From: Propionivibrio sp.
GTDB lineage: Bacteria; Pseudomonadota; Gammaproteobacteria; Burkholderiales; Rhodocyclaceae
Assembly (NCBI GenBank): GCA_029975435.1
Contig: JARKPC010000166.1
Coordinates: 1 to 38,339 of the forward strand
DNA: 38,339 bases
Direction of reading: 5' to 3'
Below are positions 16,769 to 24,384 of the stretch, piece after piece. The number at the start of each line of letters is the position of its first letter. Positions within the stretch are counted from its first letter, which is position 1. The notes under the pieces were generated by a model. That model ran no database searches, had not been told where the DNA came from, and saw only the letters and a list, made by a program, of their open reading frames with translations. The position numbers were made by a program, and so were the translations under genes.

Positions 16769-18367
16769 TCAGCAACACGAGGCAACAGAACGCAGCAGAT
16801 CGTCCGGGGAACAGGCCGAGGTATCGACTGCCAGACACCGTTCCAACTCCGCTCCGGCAAGCGGCTCCAACGCACGCGCCTGCTGCTCCAGCACCTCCGG
16901 ATCGGCCTCGGAGGGGTCATTGCCGAAGCGCGCCCGGGCGACGACCCGCTGACGCAGCACGTCCTCGGGCGCGCGACAGGCGATGATCAGAAAGGGCACG
17001 GCAAGCTCTTGCGCCAGCATCCGGAAAGTCTTTCGCTGCCAGGCCTTGAGACTTGCCGCATCGACCACGACGGGGTAGCCGGCGGCCAGTACCTGCCGGC
17101 TCAGCTCCGCGAGTCGGGCGTAGGTGGCGGCCGTCATCTCTTCACCGTAAATGCCGCCGTTGATCGTTGACCGGCTATTGGCTCCGGGCCATAGCCCGGC
17201 CAGGCGTTTGCGCTCGACGTCCGAACGCAAACGCACTGCTCCGCGTGCCTCGAGCAGCATCTGCGCAACCCGGCTCTTGCCAGAACCCGACAGCCCGTGC
17301 AGCAGCACCAAGGAACGCTTCGGGGGCCGCATGCTCCGGCGAGCGTATTCAAGGTACTGGCCGCACACCTTCATTTCCCGCCGGCGGGCGACCCGGTCTT
17401 CCTGTCCGCCGCGGATGGCCGCGACCTTGGCACGCACCAGCGCCCGGTAAACCTTGTAGTACCCGAGCAAGGGCAACCCCGCATAGTCGCCCGTCCCTTC
17501 GAGATAACGATTGAGAAATCGATACGCATAATCGGGCCGCCCGCGCTCTTCCAGATCCATGACCATGAAGGCGATTTCATTGATGACGTCGATCCACCGC
17601 AAGTCGGGATTGAACTCGATGCAATCGAAGATCAACGGATGCCCGCGCGCCAGAGCGACATTGCCCAGATGCAGGTCGCCATGGCACTCGCGCACCCAAC
17701 CGGCCAACCGCCGGTCGTCCATCATCGATGCCAGGCCTGCGCCGACGGATTCGCTCCACCGCTCCAGCTCGTCCAGCAGACCGGCATGCATTCGCCCCGG
17801 CAAATAGCGTCGGAGTTGCAGGACGTTCATGGCCATGGCCTCGCGCACGACACCGGGAGATCCGTAGACCGTGCCTCGCGGACACCGCGCCGCCTGTTCG
17901 TGAAACGCCGCCACGCGGTCCGCCAACGCATCGATCACGTCGGGCTCGACGGCGTTCCGCGCCAGGCGCCGGTCCAGCAACCCCGACTGGGGGAAGCGGC
18001 GCATCCGGACCGCGTACTCGACGGCCTCTCCATCCCCTCCGATGCGTGGCGACGACGGAGTTCCGGTCAGCGCAATCACGTCCAGATAGATTTCCGGAGC
18101 CAGGCGGCGATTGAGCCGGACTTCCTCCTCACAGCATCGCCGGCGCTTTTCCAGCGAGCTGAAATCAAGAAATCCCAGATTCACCGCCTTCTTGATCTTG
18201 TAGGCGAAACGCCCGGCCAGCACGACGTAGGAAATATGTGTTTCGACCAGGCGTATCCGCGCACCGGTGACCGGATTCGGCCAGGACCGCACCAGATCGG
18301 CCTGCGCGCCAGCCGCTGCCGCCAGCGCGGAGCCTGAATCCTCGGTTGATGAATTGATGGCGCACAT
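16769..18367 (-). CDS. Fusion of aminoglycoside-phosphotransferase-like and P-loop kinase domains
   Basis: 532 residues from the ATG at 18367. The N-terminal part (about 40-340) has an APH/choline-kinase-like fold: FAYKIKKAVNLGFLDFS, the catalytic-type ECHGDLHLGN (HGD at 229-231) and FDCIEFNPDLRWID supplying a metal-binding Asp. The C-terminal part (about 350-520) is an AAA_33/zeta-toxin-like P-loop kinase with Walker A GLSGSGKS (358-365) and an LRSDVERK block. This two-domain architecture recurs in proteobacteria as an uncharacterised ATPase. The substrate is unknown; despite the name, drug resistance is not implied. The start has only a weak ribosome-binding site. An SDR gene lies 101 bases upstream on the same strand. 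Confidence 0.8.
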   Translation of the reverse strand: MCAINSSTEDSGSALAAAAGAQADLVRSWPNPVTGARIRLVETHISYVVLAGRFAYKIKKAVNLGFLDFSSLEKRRRCCEEEVRLNRRLAPEIYLDVIALTGTPSSPRIGGDGEAVEYAVRMRRFPQSGLLDRRLARNAVEPDVIDALADRVAAFHEQAARCPRGTVYGSPGVVREAMAMNVLQLRRYLPGRMHAGLLDELERWSESVGAGLASMMDDRRLAGWVRECHGDLHLGNVALARGHPLIFDCIEFNPDLRWIDVINEIAFMVMDLEERGRPDYAYRFLNRYLEGTGDYAGLPLLGYYKVYRALVRAKVAAIRGGQEDRVARRREMKVCGQYLEYARRSMRPPKRSLVLLHGLSGSGKSRVAQMLLEARGAVRLRSDVERKRLAGLWPGANSRSTINGGIYGEEMTAATYARLAELSRQVLAAGYPVVVDAASLKAWQRKTFRMLAQELAVPFLIIACRAPEDVLRQRVVARARFGNDPSEADPEVLEQQARALEPLAGAELERCLAVDTSACSPDDLLRSVASCC

Positions 18368-18468
18368 TCCGGTCTCGATTTTCTGCAGGAACCGCTCGCC
18401 GCCTTCCTCGGGCCGCGCTTTGAACCTAGACCATCGAAGCCGGCCCCGCAATCGCCGGACGGGCGAGG

Positions 18469-19248
18469 CTACAGGACGCCCGGATAGGCGCCTCCATCCA
18501 TCAGCAGATTCTGGCCGGTTATGTAGCCGGCCTGCGCGCTGCACAGGAAGGCGCAGGCCGCGCCGAATTCCTCGATACGTCCGAACCGGCCGCAGGGAAT
18601 GCCTTGCAGCTGGCGCGCCTGCATGTCTTCCACGCTGAGATTGGCGGCTTCCGCCTGGGCATGAGTGACCGCGGCCAATCGATCGGTGGCGAACAGTCCG
18701 GGCAGCAGATTGTTGATCGTCACTCCGCGCGGCGCCACCTGGCGAGCCAGACCGGCAACGAACCCCGTCAACCCGGCGCGGGCCCCGTTGGATAATCCCA
18801 GAACACCGATCGGCGCCTTGACCGCCGCGCTGGTGATATTGACGATGCGTCCGAAGCCGCGGTTCATCATGCCATCGATGGTCGCGCGAATGAGCGCGAT
18901 GGGCGTCAGCATGTTGGCGCCCAGCGCGCGATGCCAGTCGTCGTCGGTAAAATTGCGGAAATCCCCCGCCGGCGGACCTCCGGCATTGTTGACCAGGATG
19001 TCCGGCTGCGGACAGGCCGACAAGGCCGCGATGCGCCCTTCCTCCGTCGTGATGTCGCAAACGACCGTCGTGACCTTGACGCCGAACCGTCCGCGAATCT
19101 GCTCGGCGGCTTCCTCCAGCGGTTCGGCGCGGCGCGCCAGGATCACCAGATCCACTCCTTCCGCGGCGAGCGCCTCGGCGCATCCACGCCCCAACCCCTT
19201 GCTGGCAGCGCAAACAAGGGCATTCTTCCCATTCAGGCCAAGATTCAC
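18469..19248 (-). CDS. SDR-family oxidoreductase lacking the catalytic tyrosine
   Basis: 259 residues from a GTG at 19248 with AAAGGA about seven bases before it. The Rossmann cofactor region AASKGLGRG (14-22), NNAG (87-90) and the catalytic-type Ser140 (NITSAA) are present, and the protein ends with the usual LLMDGGAYPG. The position of the catalytic YxxxK reads S153-N-G-A-R157, so both Tyr and Lys are replaced. This matches a known FabG-like subgroup described as lacking the active-site Tyr; it may bind NAD(P) without classic reduction chemistry or use another residue. Substrate unknown. The tRNA-Gly terminator lies upstream and isolates its promoter. Confidence 0.88.
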   Translation of the reverse strand: MNLGLNGKNALVCAASKGLGRGCAEALAAEGVDLVILARRAEPLEEAAEQIRGRFGVKVTTVVCDITTEEGRIAALSACPQPDILVNNAGGPPAGDFRNFTDDDWHRALGANMLTPIALIRATIDGMMNRGFGRIVNITSAAVKAPIGVLGLSNGARAGLTGFVAGLARQVAPRGVTINNLLPGLFATDRLAAVTHAQAEAANLSVEDMQARQLQGIPCGRFGRIEEFGAACAFLCSAQAGYITGQNLLMDGGAYPGVL

Positions 19249-19364
19249 GGCGTTTCCTTTCAGTACGTCAAATAGGGGATTCCGAACCGCCCCGCGGACG
19301 GTCGGGCAAGCGGCTCGCCCACCGCGAAGAATACCTCGGCATGTCCAGGAAAGCAGGGGCCAGA

Positions 19365-19404
19365 CAACAAAAAAGCCAACCCAGATCGGTTGGCTTTTTT
19401 GTTG
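19365..19404. terminator. Strong bidirectional terminator, originally of the tRNA-Gly gene
   Basis: A perfect 17-base stem (19365-19381 with 19388-19404) around a 6-base loop contains AAAAAAGCCAACC on one arm and GGTTGGCTTTTTT on the other, so it can terminate transcripts from both sides. It begins 28 bases after the CCA end of the tRNA-Gly fragment on the minus strand, where a tRNA terminator would sit. Integration of the ICE has separated it from the tRNA promoter and body. Confidence 0.88.
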
Positions 19405-19432
19405 CAGATCAACGACCTGCCTGAAAATTTTG

Positions 19433-19455
19433 TGGAGCGGGCGAAGGGAATCGAA
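19433..19455 (-). other. ICE attachment site: duplicated 3' end of tRNA-Gly
   Basis: Read on the minus strand, these 23 bases end in CCCTTCGCCCGCTCCA and cover the 3' half of the T-arm (TTCGATTCCC), the 3' acceptor strand and the CCA of a tRNA-Gly, most like the CCC-anticodon gene (compare E. coli glyU, from memory). Immediately to the right the tRNA similarity stops, so only a fragment is present. Integrases of the ICEclc class are known to use the 3' end of tRNA-Gly and leave such a repeat at the far end. The core gene order stops here and ICE genes begin to the right, which makes this the junction. Confidence 0.8.
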
Positions 19456-19929
19456 TTCGACCCCTAAGCTATTGTGAATAAAACAATTTTTGAGTAACCA
19501 ACGCAGCCCCTAGACTGGTTGATGGACTAGTTTAACACCTCAGTCAGCGAGCGAGCAATTTCTCGCTCCTAGGCGCGCCATGTTTTGCTATTGACGGCTT
19601 CTCGCCCAACAGTTGCTATCGAACGACCTTTCCGCTCGGCGGCTCGGCTCATTCCTATTCTATCTATCAGCATGCTTATGGGGTCTGGCAATTGCCGCCA
19701 GGGTCCGTATCGGCGCGTCTGGAGGCGTTGCGGCCCTGAAAGTTTTCTGTTCATAGACCGCCAAGAGAACAGTCCATGCCCAACGGGTCTTGCCAGCGTC
19801 CTTTTCAACAATGATGATCGCATGTAAATCAATCGATTTGGCATACAACCTATTGGTTTTCCACGGACCGGCTTTGGCTGGTGCCAGATAGGAGCTTTGA
19901 TGCGATAGCGGCTACAAGGAGGCGCCAGT
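19456..19929. other. Gene-poor ICE end, probable integrase/excisionase arm region
   Basis: 474 bases between the attachment repeat and the first ICE gene, poorer in G+C than what follows. It contains inverted repeats such as AGCGAG/CTCGCT (around 19550-19570) and CTAG-containing repeats near 19513-19536, plausible binding arms for recombination proteins. Short frames on both strands (for example 19660-19848 minus and 19585-19827 plus) have no ribosome-binding site or recognised domain and are not called. Confidence 0.4.
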
Positions 19930-20673
19930 ATGCAAGGAAGTTCACTTTCGGAGGTGTACTACCGGCCCATCGATGCGGCCATCCGCTGGGCCGGGTTGTT
20001 TCGGTTCAAGGACTATATTCTCGCGGCAGCCAGATTCGGGCGCGTACCGGCAAGACTGGAATGTCCGCGTTGCAATGAGCTGCGCCTGTGCACCGATCGC
20101 ATCTACGACGCCATTTTCCACGGAGAGCTGCCCTATGGCCTGAACGGCATCACGATAAACGATGCGTCCCTGCTGGACTCACCCGACCTGACCATTCGCC
20201 ACGTCGACCTCAAGCGCTGGATGCTTCGTACCTACCCCGGGCAACGACCGACCTTCCTATTCTCACGTCACGAACGGATCGCCCACCCGATGATCACCGT
20301 GGAGAGCGGACACTCGCTTCTAATCGAGCGGGAAGCTTTGAAGTCTCAGCTTGAGCAGTGCCGCCGTCAGTTGCACGGGGTCCAGGAACAGCAAAAGAAG
20401 CAAAGCCCCCTCAACCCCCATAACCCCACAAATCCGCTCAGCCCTCTCAGCCCTCTCAGCGATCGTGCGGAAACCACCTACCTGAACATTATCGGCGCAA
20501 TGCTGACTTTGATGCTCGGACGTACTCCTTCTGGGGCCCCGTACTCCAGCTTCAACAGCCAGGACGCGATCATCAGCGCCTTGACGGCCTGCCACAGCAA
20601 CCTCATGGGCATCACCGAGCGCACCTTGCAAACAAAGTTCGCACAGGCTCGCCGCAGGTTGCAGTCAAGTTAA
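19930..20673 (+). CDS. ICE-associated protein of unknown function
   Basis: 247 residues from the ATG at 19930, with a strong AAGGAGG Shine-Dalgarno at 19917-19923. I do not recognise a named domain. The N-terminal half carries a CPRCNELRLC cluster (about residues 45-54) that could bind a metal. The middle is a coiled, Gln-rich segment (LEQCRRQLHGVQEQQKKQ) followed by a Pro/Ser linker with the tandem unit LSPLSPLS encoded by repeated AGCCCTCTC. The C-terminal 70 residues look globular and basic at the end (AQARRRLQSS). It is the gene nearest the attachment site, a usual place for host-takeover or regulation functions. Separated from alpA by 124 bases with short hairpins. Confidence 0.7.
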   Translation: MQGSSLSEVYYRPIDAAIRWAGLFRFKDYILAAARFGRVPARLECPRCNELRLCTDRIYDAIFHGELPYGLNGITINDASLLDSPDLTIRHVDLKRWMLRTYPGQRPTFLFSRHERIAHPMITVESGHSLLIEREALKSQLEQCRRQLHGVQEQQKKQSPLNPHNPTNPLSPLSPLSDRAETTYLNIIGAMLTLMLGRTPSGAPYSSFNSQDAIISALTACHSNLMGITERTLQTKFAQARRRLQSS

Positions 20674-20797
20674 TGAAGAGATTCAAGTCGCAATCTGCGG
20701 TCGTGGATACCGCATTTGCGGTGTTCTTCTTCGGGAAGTTCTAGTTAATTACGAGTCACGCCAAACAAGCGCTCGTAAGCGCTAAGGAGTGACCGTC

Positions 20798-21013
20798 ATG
20801 TCCGAGAAGCCAGTTCCGCTGCCTGCGGGTGAGCACCGTATCCTTCGCCGCGATGAAGTCGAAATCAAGACCGGCTTCAAGCGCGCCCACATCTACCACC
20901 TGATGAAGGCAGGCAAATTTCCGAAAACCATACGTCTGGGAATACGTGCAGTCGGCTGGGATTCGCTAGAAATCGATCAGTGGATCGCCGAGCGCCGCAG
21001 TGAGCGCGGCTGA
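20798..21013 (+). CDS. alpA: AlpA-family excisionase-like regulator
   Basis: 71 residues from the ATG at 20798, eight bases after AAGGAG; a GTG at 20789 overlaps that site and is unlikely. It is a small MerR-like winged helix-turn-helix: ILRRDEVEIKTGFKRAHIYHLMKAGKFPKTIRLG, then the VGWDSLEIDQWIAER ending typical of AlpA/prophage regulators. In ICEclc an AlpA homologue at the same position takes part in switching on transfer competence, and AlpA proteins are also excisionase-like. It heads an apparent operon with parA 39 bases downstream. The 120 bases before it contain CCGCA-TTT-TGCGG and AGCGCT repeats that may be its operator. Confidence 0.88.
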   Translation: MSEKPVPLPAGEHRILRRDEVEIKTGFKRAHIYHLMKAGKFPKTIRLGIRAVGWDSLEIDQWIAERRSERG

Positions 21014-21052
21014 TCCTCTTCAGCTCTCCAACACGCGAAGAGGAATTTGACA

Positions 21053-21922
21053 ATGCTGGTCATTTCGATCATCTCCACCAAGGGTGGTGTAGGCAAAACG
21101 ACAACGGCGGCCAACCTGGGAGGTTTCGCTGCTGACGCAGGGCTGCGCGTGTTGTTGCTCGATCTGGACGTGCAGCCCACGCTGTCGAGCTATTTCGCTC
21201 TGGATGCGCGTGCGCCTGCCGGAATCTACGAACTGCTGGCGTTCAATGAGCGTCGCATCGACCAACTGGTGTCGCGCACCGCGATCTCGGGGCTTGATCT
21301 GGTGCTATCGAACGACGAGCGTGGAGAACTGAACACGCTGTTGCTGCACGCGCCGGACGGCCGCCTGCGGCTGCGACACCTGCTGCCGACACTGGCGCCG
21401 TTCTATGACCTGCTGTTGATCGACACGCAAGGCGCACGCAGCGTCCTGCTGGAAATGGCTGTACTGGCCTCAAACATAGCGTTGTCGCCGGTAACTCCGG
21501 AGATTCTAGCGGCACGTGAACTGCGGCGCGGCACCCTGCAACTGATCGAGGACATCGGGCCGTATCGGCATCTCGGCATTGAGCCTCCCCCACTGCACCT
21601 GCTCATCAACCGGGTTCATCCGGTCTCGTCGAATGCCCGGCTGATTCAGCAGACGCTGCGGCAGCTGTTCCAGGAACAGGCCGGTGTGCAGATACTGGAT
21701 ACCGACGTACCAGCCATCGAGGCCTATCCGCGCGCGGCAACGAGAGGCTTACCGGTGCACCAGGTGGAATTCCGCCAGCCCGCTGGTCGTGTCGCGCCCT
21801 CGGCGCTGATGACAATGTGCACGCTTGCCAGCGAATTATTTCCGCAATGGCGCGAGCGCTTCGCGCTGGTGACAGGTAAGTCCAATGATTCCAGGGGAGC
21901 CCGCCATGGCGAACGCGCATGA
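21053..21922 (+). CDS. parA: ParA-family partition ATPase of the ICE
   Basis: 289 residues from the ATG at 21053, eight bases after GAGGA. The deviant Walker A motif KGGVGKTTT has both lysines (Lys10, Lys15), followed by LLLDLDVQPTLSS (Walker A') and LLLIDTQGARS (Walker B). Such ATPases move or stabilise DNA together with a ParB partner; in ICEclc the homologous parA acts with the small gene shi in the growth-arrested transfer-competent cell state. The last 17 bases overlap the next gene, so expression is tightly coupled. Confidence 0.92.
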   Translation: MLVISIISTKGGVGKTTTAANLGGFAADAGLRVLLLDLDVQPTLSSYFALDARAPAGIYELLAFNERRIDQLVSRTAISGLDLVLSNDERGELNTLLLHAPDGRLRLRHLLPTLAPFYDLLLIDTQGARSVLLEMAVLASNIALSPVTPEILAARELRRGTLQLIEDIGPYRHLGIEPPPLHLLINRVHPVSSNARLIQQTLRQLFQEQAGVQILDTDVPAIEAYPRAATRGLPVHQVEFRQPAGRVAPSALMTMCTLASELFPQWRERFALVTGKSNDSRGARHGERA

Positions 21923-22163
21923 ACTGGCACGCGGCCATAAACGGCTGCGGGCGCTGATCGAGTTTGCCCTGGATGAAGGTTGGTATGTGGTACGCACTCC
22001 GGGCGGCCACTTGAAGTTCACCAAGCCAGGTTGCGCATCGATCTACACCAGTTCGACCGCGAGCGACCATCGTGCCGAGATCAACGCCCGTGCGCAGCTT
22101 CGTCGTGCCGATCGGCAGGCGACCATCGGCCGGATACCGACTCAGGAGAGTGGCCTTGGCTGA
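21906..22163 (+). CDS. HicA-like small protein between ParA and ParB
   Basis: 85 residues from the ATG at 21906, with GGGGAG about eight bases upstream. Residues 10-60 resemble the HicA mRNA-interferase fold: a helix RLRALIEFALDEGWYVVRTPGGHLKFTKPG, in which the Gly-Gly-His-hydrophobic strand (His35) matches the catalytic GSH/GGH of HicA. No HicB antitoxin gene is adjacent. Its position corresponds to shi in ICEclc, a gene implicated in slowing host growth during transfer. It overlaps parA by 17 bases and the parB-like gene by eight, so all three are made together. The HicA relation is from motif reading and needs structural confirmation. Confidence 0.72.
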   Translation: MANAHELARGHKRLRALIEFALDEGWYVVRTPGGHLKFTKPGCASIYTSSTASDHRAEINARAQLRRADRQATIGRIPTQESGLG

Positions 22164-23805
22164 TCTGACCCCACAGGACATGGCCGCCAAGCTGATGACC
22201 ACCTGCTTCGAGCGGGGAGGCCCGACGATGACGGCTTTGAGCGACCCCATCGCCGACACGCCGATGAGCGTGACGCTGGACCAGTTGCGCCCCTATGACC
22301 ACGACCCTCGAGTCAAGCGCAATCCGGCGTACGAGGAAATCAAGGCGTCCATCCGCGAGCGCGGGCTGGATGCCCCACCAGCAATCACACGCAGGCCAGG
22401 CGAAGAACACTTCATCATTCGCAACGGCGGCAATACGCGACTGGCCATCCTTCGCGAACTGTGGGCTGAGACCAAGCAAGAGCGGTTCTTCCGTATCTCC
22501 TGCCTGTTCCGCCCCTGGCCGGAACGGGGCGAGATCGTCGCCTTGACGGGCCATTTGGCGGAAAACGAGCTGCGCGGTAGCTTGACCTTCATCGAGCGCG
22601 CCCTGGGAGTCGAGAAGGCGCGCGAGTTCTATGAGCAGGAAACCGGTAGCACCCTGACCCAGTCCGACCTCGCCAGGCGCCTGACGGCCGATGGTTACCC
22701 GGTGCAGCAGTCGCACATCAGCCGCATGCAGGACGCGATCCGCTACCTGCTGCCGGCAATACCGACGGTGCTGTACGGCGGGCTGGGCCGGCATCAGATC
22801 GAACGGCTCGCGGTGCTACGCAAAGCGTGCGAGCGCACCTGGGAGCAGCGCGCCTTGGGCCGTCACCTCACCGCAGACTTCGCCTCGCTGTTCCAGGATG
22901 TGCTGTCGCAGTTTGACGCACAGCCGAACGGCTTCTCGCTCCAGCGAGTGCAGGATGAACTGGTGGGTCAGATGGCCGATCTGCTTGAAGCGGACTATGA
23001 CACGCTGAGTCTGGAGATCGACGACAGCGAAAACCGGCAGCGAGTGCTGACCGGCGAGCCGTCGCCGATAAGCCCGATTGCCCCCATCGGGTCTGCGACA
23101 CCACGGCCCGTATCTCCACCTCCAGCGGCGGCAACTGCACATCGGGCCGGTGCACCGACTGGTCCCACTGCCGCGATACCATCGGCACAGCCCGCCGCGG
23201 TTACCGCGGCTGGTAGCGATGCGGAGCGCTTGCGGGATCACATCGTATCCCCAGCACCGACCACCGAACGCCTGCAATCCATCCAGCGCCTGGTGGCTGA
23301 CCAGTTGGGAGATAATCGGCCCGACTTCGAGACAGATGCCCTGCGCGCAATTCCCGTGCAGGTCGGTGGGCTCTACCCCATCTCGGACGTCTGGTACATT
23401 GAACCCGGACTGGACGTGCCGAACCGGCTCCGGGTGCATATCGCGCAGTTTGCCCGCGAGATCGCCGAGGAAGCGGCGGTAGCCGAGCACATCGAGCCCA
23501 GTGAGCGTGGCATCGGCTTTGTTTGCGTGACTCCGCCCTTTGCGCAAGCGAAGGCCTTGTCGGCCTTCGCACAGTCCGTGCTGACTCTGCTGCATGCGCT
23601 AAGCGCAGCACCAGCACCCGTGGCAGGACCAGACCGTGCGCGGCTGGCCGATGACCTGGCGCCGCTGCTGCACGGCAGCGACGGAACGTCCATGCGCCTG
23701 ACCGATGCTGGCCTAGTGAAGCTATTCCGCTTGCTGCGCCTAGCGCGCCGGCTGCTGGACCTGGATAGCGGCGCGGCATGCGCTGATCCAGGCCATGGTT
23801 CCTGA
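22156..23805 (+). CDS. ParB-like DNA-binding protein of the ICE
   Basis: 549 residues from a TTG at 22156, seven bases after AGGAG, giving MADLTPQDMAAKL, a start seen in this ICE family by recollection; an ATG 52 codons later is possible. A ParB nuclease-like domain (about 35-140) contains LDQLRPYDHDPR and GGNTRLAIL; a helix-turn-helix follows (SDLARRLTADGYPVQQSHISRMQ, about 165-190). Residues about 310-370 are a Pro/Ala linker, and the last 180 form a separate domain without a known name. It probably recognises ICE DNA with ParA. In ICEclc the bistability activator BisDC comes from this gene neighbourhood; whether this protein takes part is unclear. Confidence 0.82.
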   Translation: MADLTPQDMAAKLMTTCFERGGPTMTALSDPIADTPMSVTLDQLRPYDHDPRVKRNPAYEEIKASIRERGLDAPPAITRRPGEEHFIIRNGGNTRLAILRELWAETKQERFFRISCLFRPWPERGEIVALTGHLAENELRGSLTFIERALGVEKAREFYEQETGSTLTQSDLARRLTADGYPVQQSHISRMQDAIRYLLPAIPTVLYGGLGRHQIERLAVLRKACERTWEQRALGRHLTADFASLFQDVLSQFDAQPNGFSLQRVQDELVGQMADLLEADYDTLSLEIDDSENRQRVLTGEPSPISPIAPIGSATPRPVSPPPAAATAHRAGAPTGPTAAIPSAQPAAVTAAGSDAERLRDHIVSPAPTTERLQSIQRLVADQLGDNRPDFETDALRAIPVQVGGLYPISDVWYIEPGLDVPNRLRVHIAQFAREIAEEAAVAEHIEPSERGIGFVCVTPPFAQAKALSAFAQSVLTLLHALSAAPAPVAGPDRARLADDLAPLLHGSDGTSMRLTDAGLVKLFRLLRLARRLLDLDSGAACADPGHGS

Positions 23806-23820
23806 GCGAGGGAGACCACC

Positions 23821-24381
23821 ATGTCGTCGCCCCATCCGCTCAACCAGGCCGTCATCGCCCAGGCACTGCACGATCTGCGCAATGGCCAACTGCGCCGCTG
23901 CAAGGCGATGGGCTTTGGCGAAGAGGAGCTTGATGCGCTCAAGCATCCAGCCCTGGTCAGCGTACTGGTCAACGCCACGGTGTCGTGGTGTTCGGTCTCG
24001 GTCAACCGCGAGGTGTTGAAGCGACTGCTGACACAGGTGTATGACGTGGAGCAGGAAATCGCCACGGTGGACCGCATGCTGCGTCTGGGAGCAAGCACGG
24101 AGATGGTGAGCCGCTTCCATGGGCTCACGCACCAGGAGGTCGCTCTGCGGCGCGACATCCTCGGGCTGCCCAAGCGCAAGGGTCGGCACCCGGTACTGGA
24201 CGAGGCGCAGGAAACCGCCCTCTGGAAGCACTGGAAGGCCGGGGTCACCGAGCGTCATATCGCGCTGGACGACGAACTGGCCATGCTGGGCCTGACCATG
24301 GACCTGGCCGAAACCCTGGCGCTGCCGATGTCGGTAGCCTGGGCGGCGATACGGAACTGGATCGACCAGGGGCTGGTGTAG
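23821..24381 (+). CDS. DUF2857-family ICE regulator candidate
   Basis: 186 residues, starting 15 bases after the parB-like stop. It matches the DUF2857 pattern: LNQAVIAQALHDLRNGQLRRCKAMGF at the start, LGASTEMVSRFHGLTHQEVALRRDILGLPKRKGR in the middle and a DDELAMLGLTMDLAETLALPMSVAWAAIRNWI end. The GLTHQEVALRRDILGLP part looks like a helix-turn-helix, so DNA binding is likely. In ICEclc, DUF2857-type genes next to parB have been linked to the FlhDC-like activator of transfer genes; the assignment here is by position and domain, not proven. Four bases separate it from the replication gene. Confidence 0.78.
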   Translation: MSSPHPLNQAVIAQALHDLRNGQLRRCKAMGFGEEELDALKHPALVSVLVNATVSWCSVSVNREVLKRLLTQVYDVEQEIATVDRMLRLGASTEMVSRFHGLTHQEVALRRDILGLPKRKGRHPVLDEAQETALWKHWKAGVTERHIALDDELAMLGLTMDLAETLALPMSVAWAAIRNWIDQGLV

Positions 24382-24384
24382 CTC

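Noticed and set aside
16706..17170. GTG-started frame behind a good Shine-Dalgarno
   Set aside because: Most of it is antisense to the conserved phosphotransferase/kinase gene; kept only as a leader-like signal.
19660..19848. Minus-strand frame with a P-loop-like IIIVEKDAGKT
   Set aside because: The glycine pattern is not a valid Walker A, the frame is short, and there is no ribosome-binding site or homologous context.
20400..20465. Short tandem AGCCCTCTC units as a CRISPR or repeat array
   Set aside because: Only two or three tiny in-frame units encoding LSPLSPLS inside a gene; no spacers and no cas genes.
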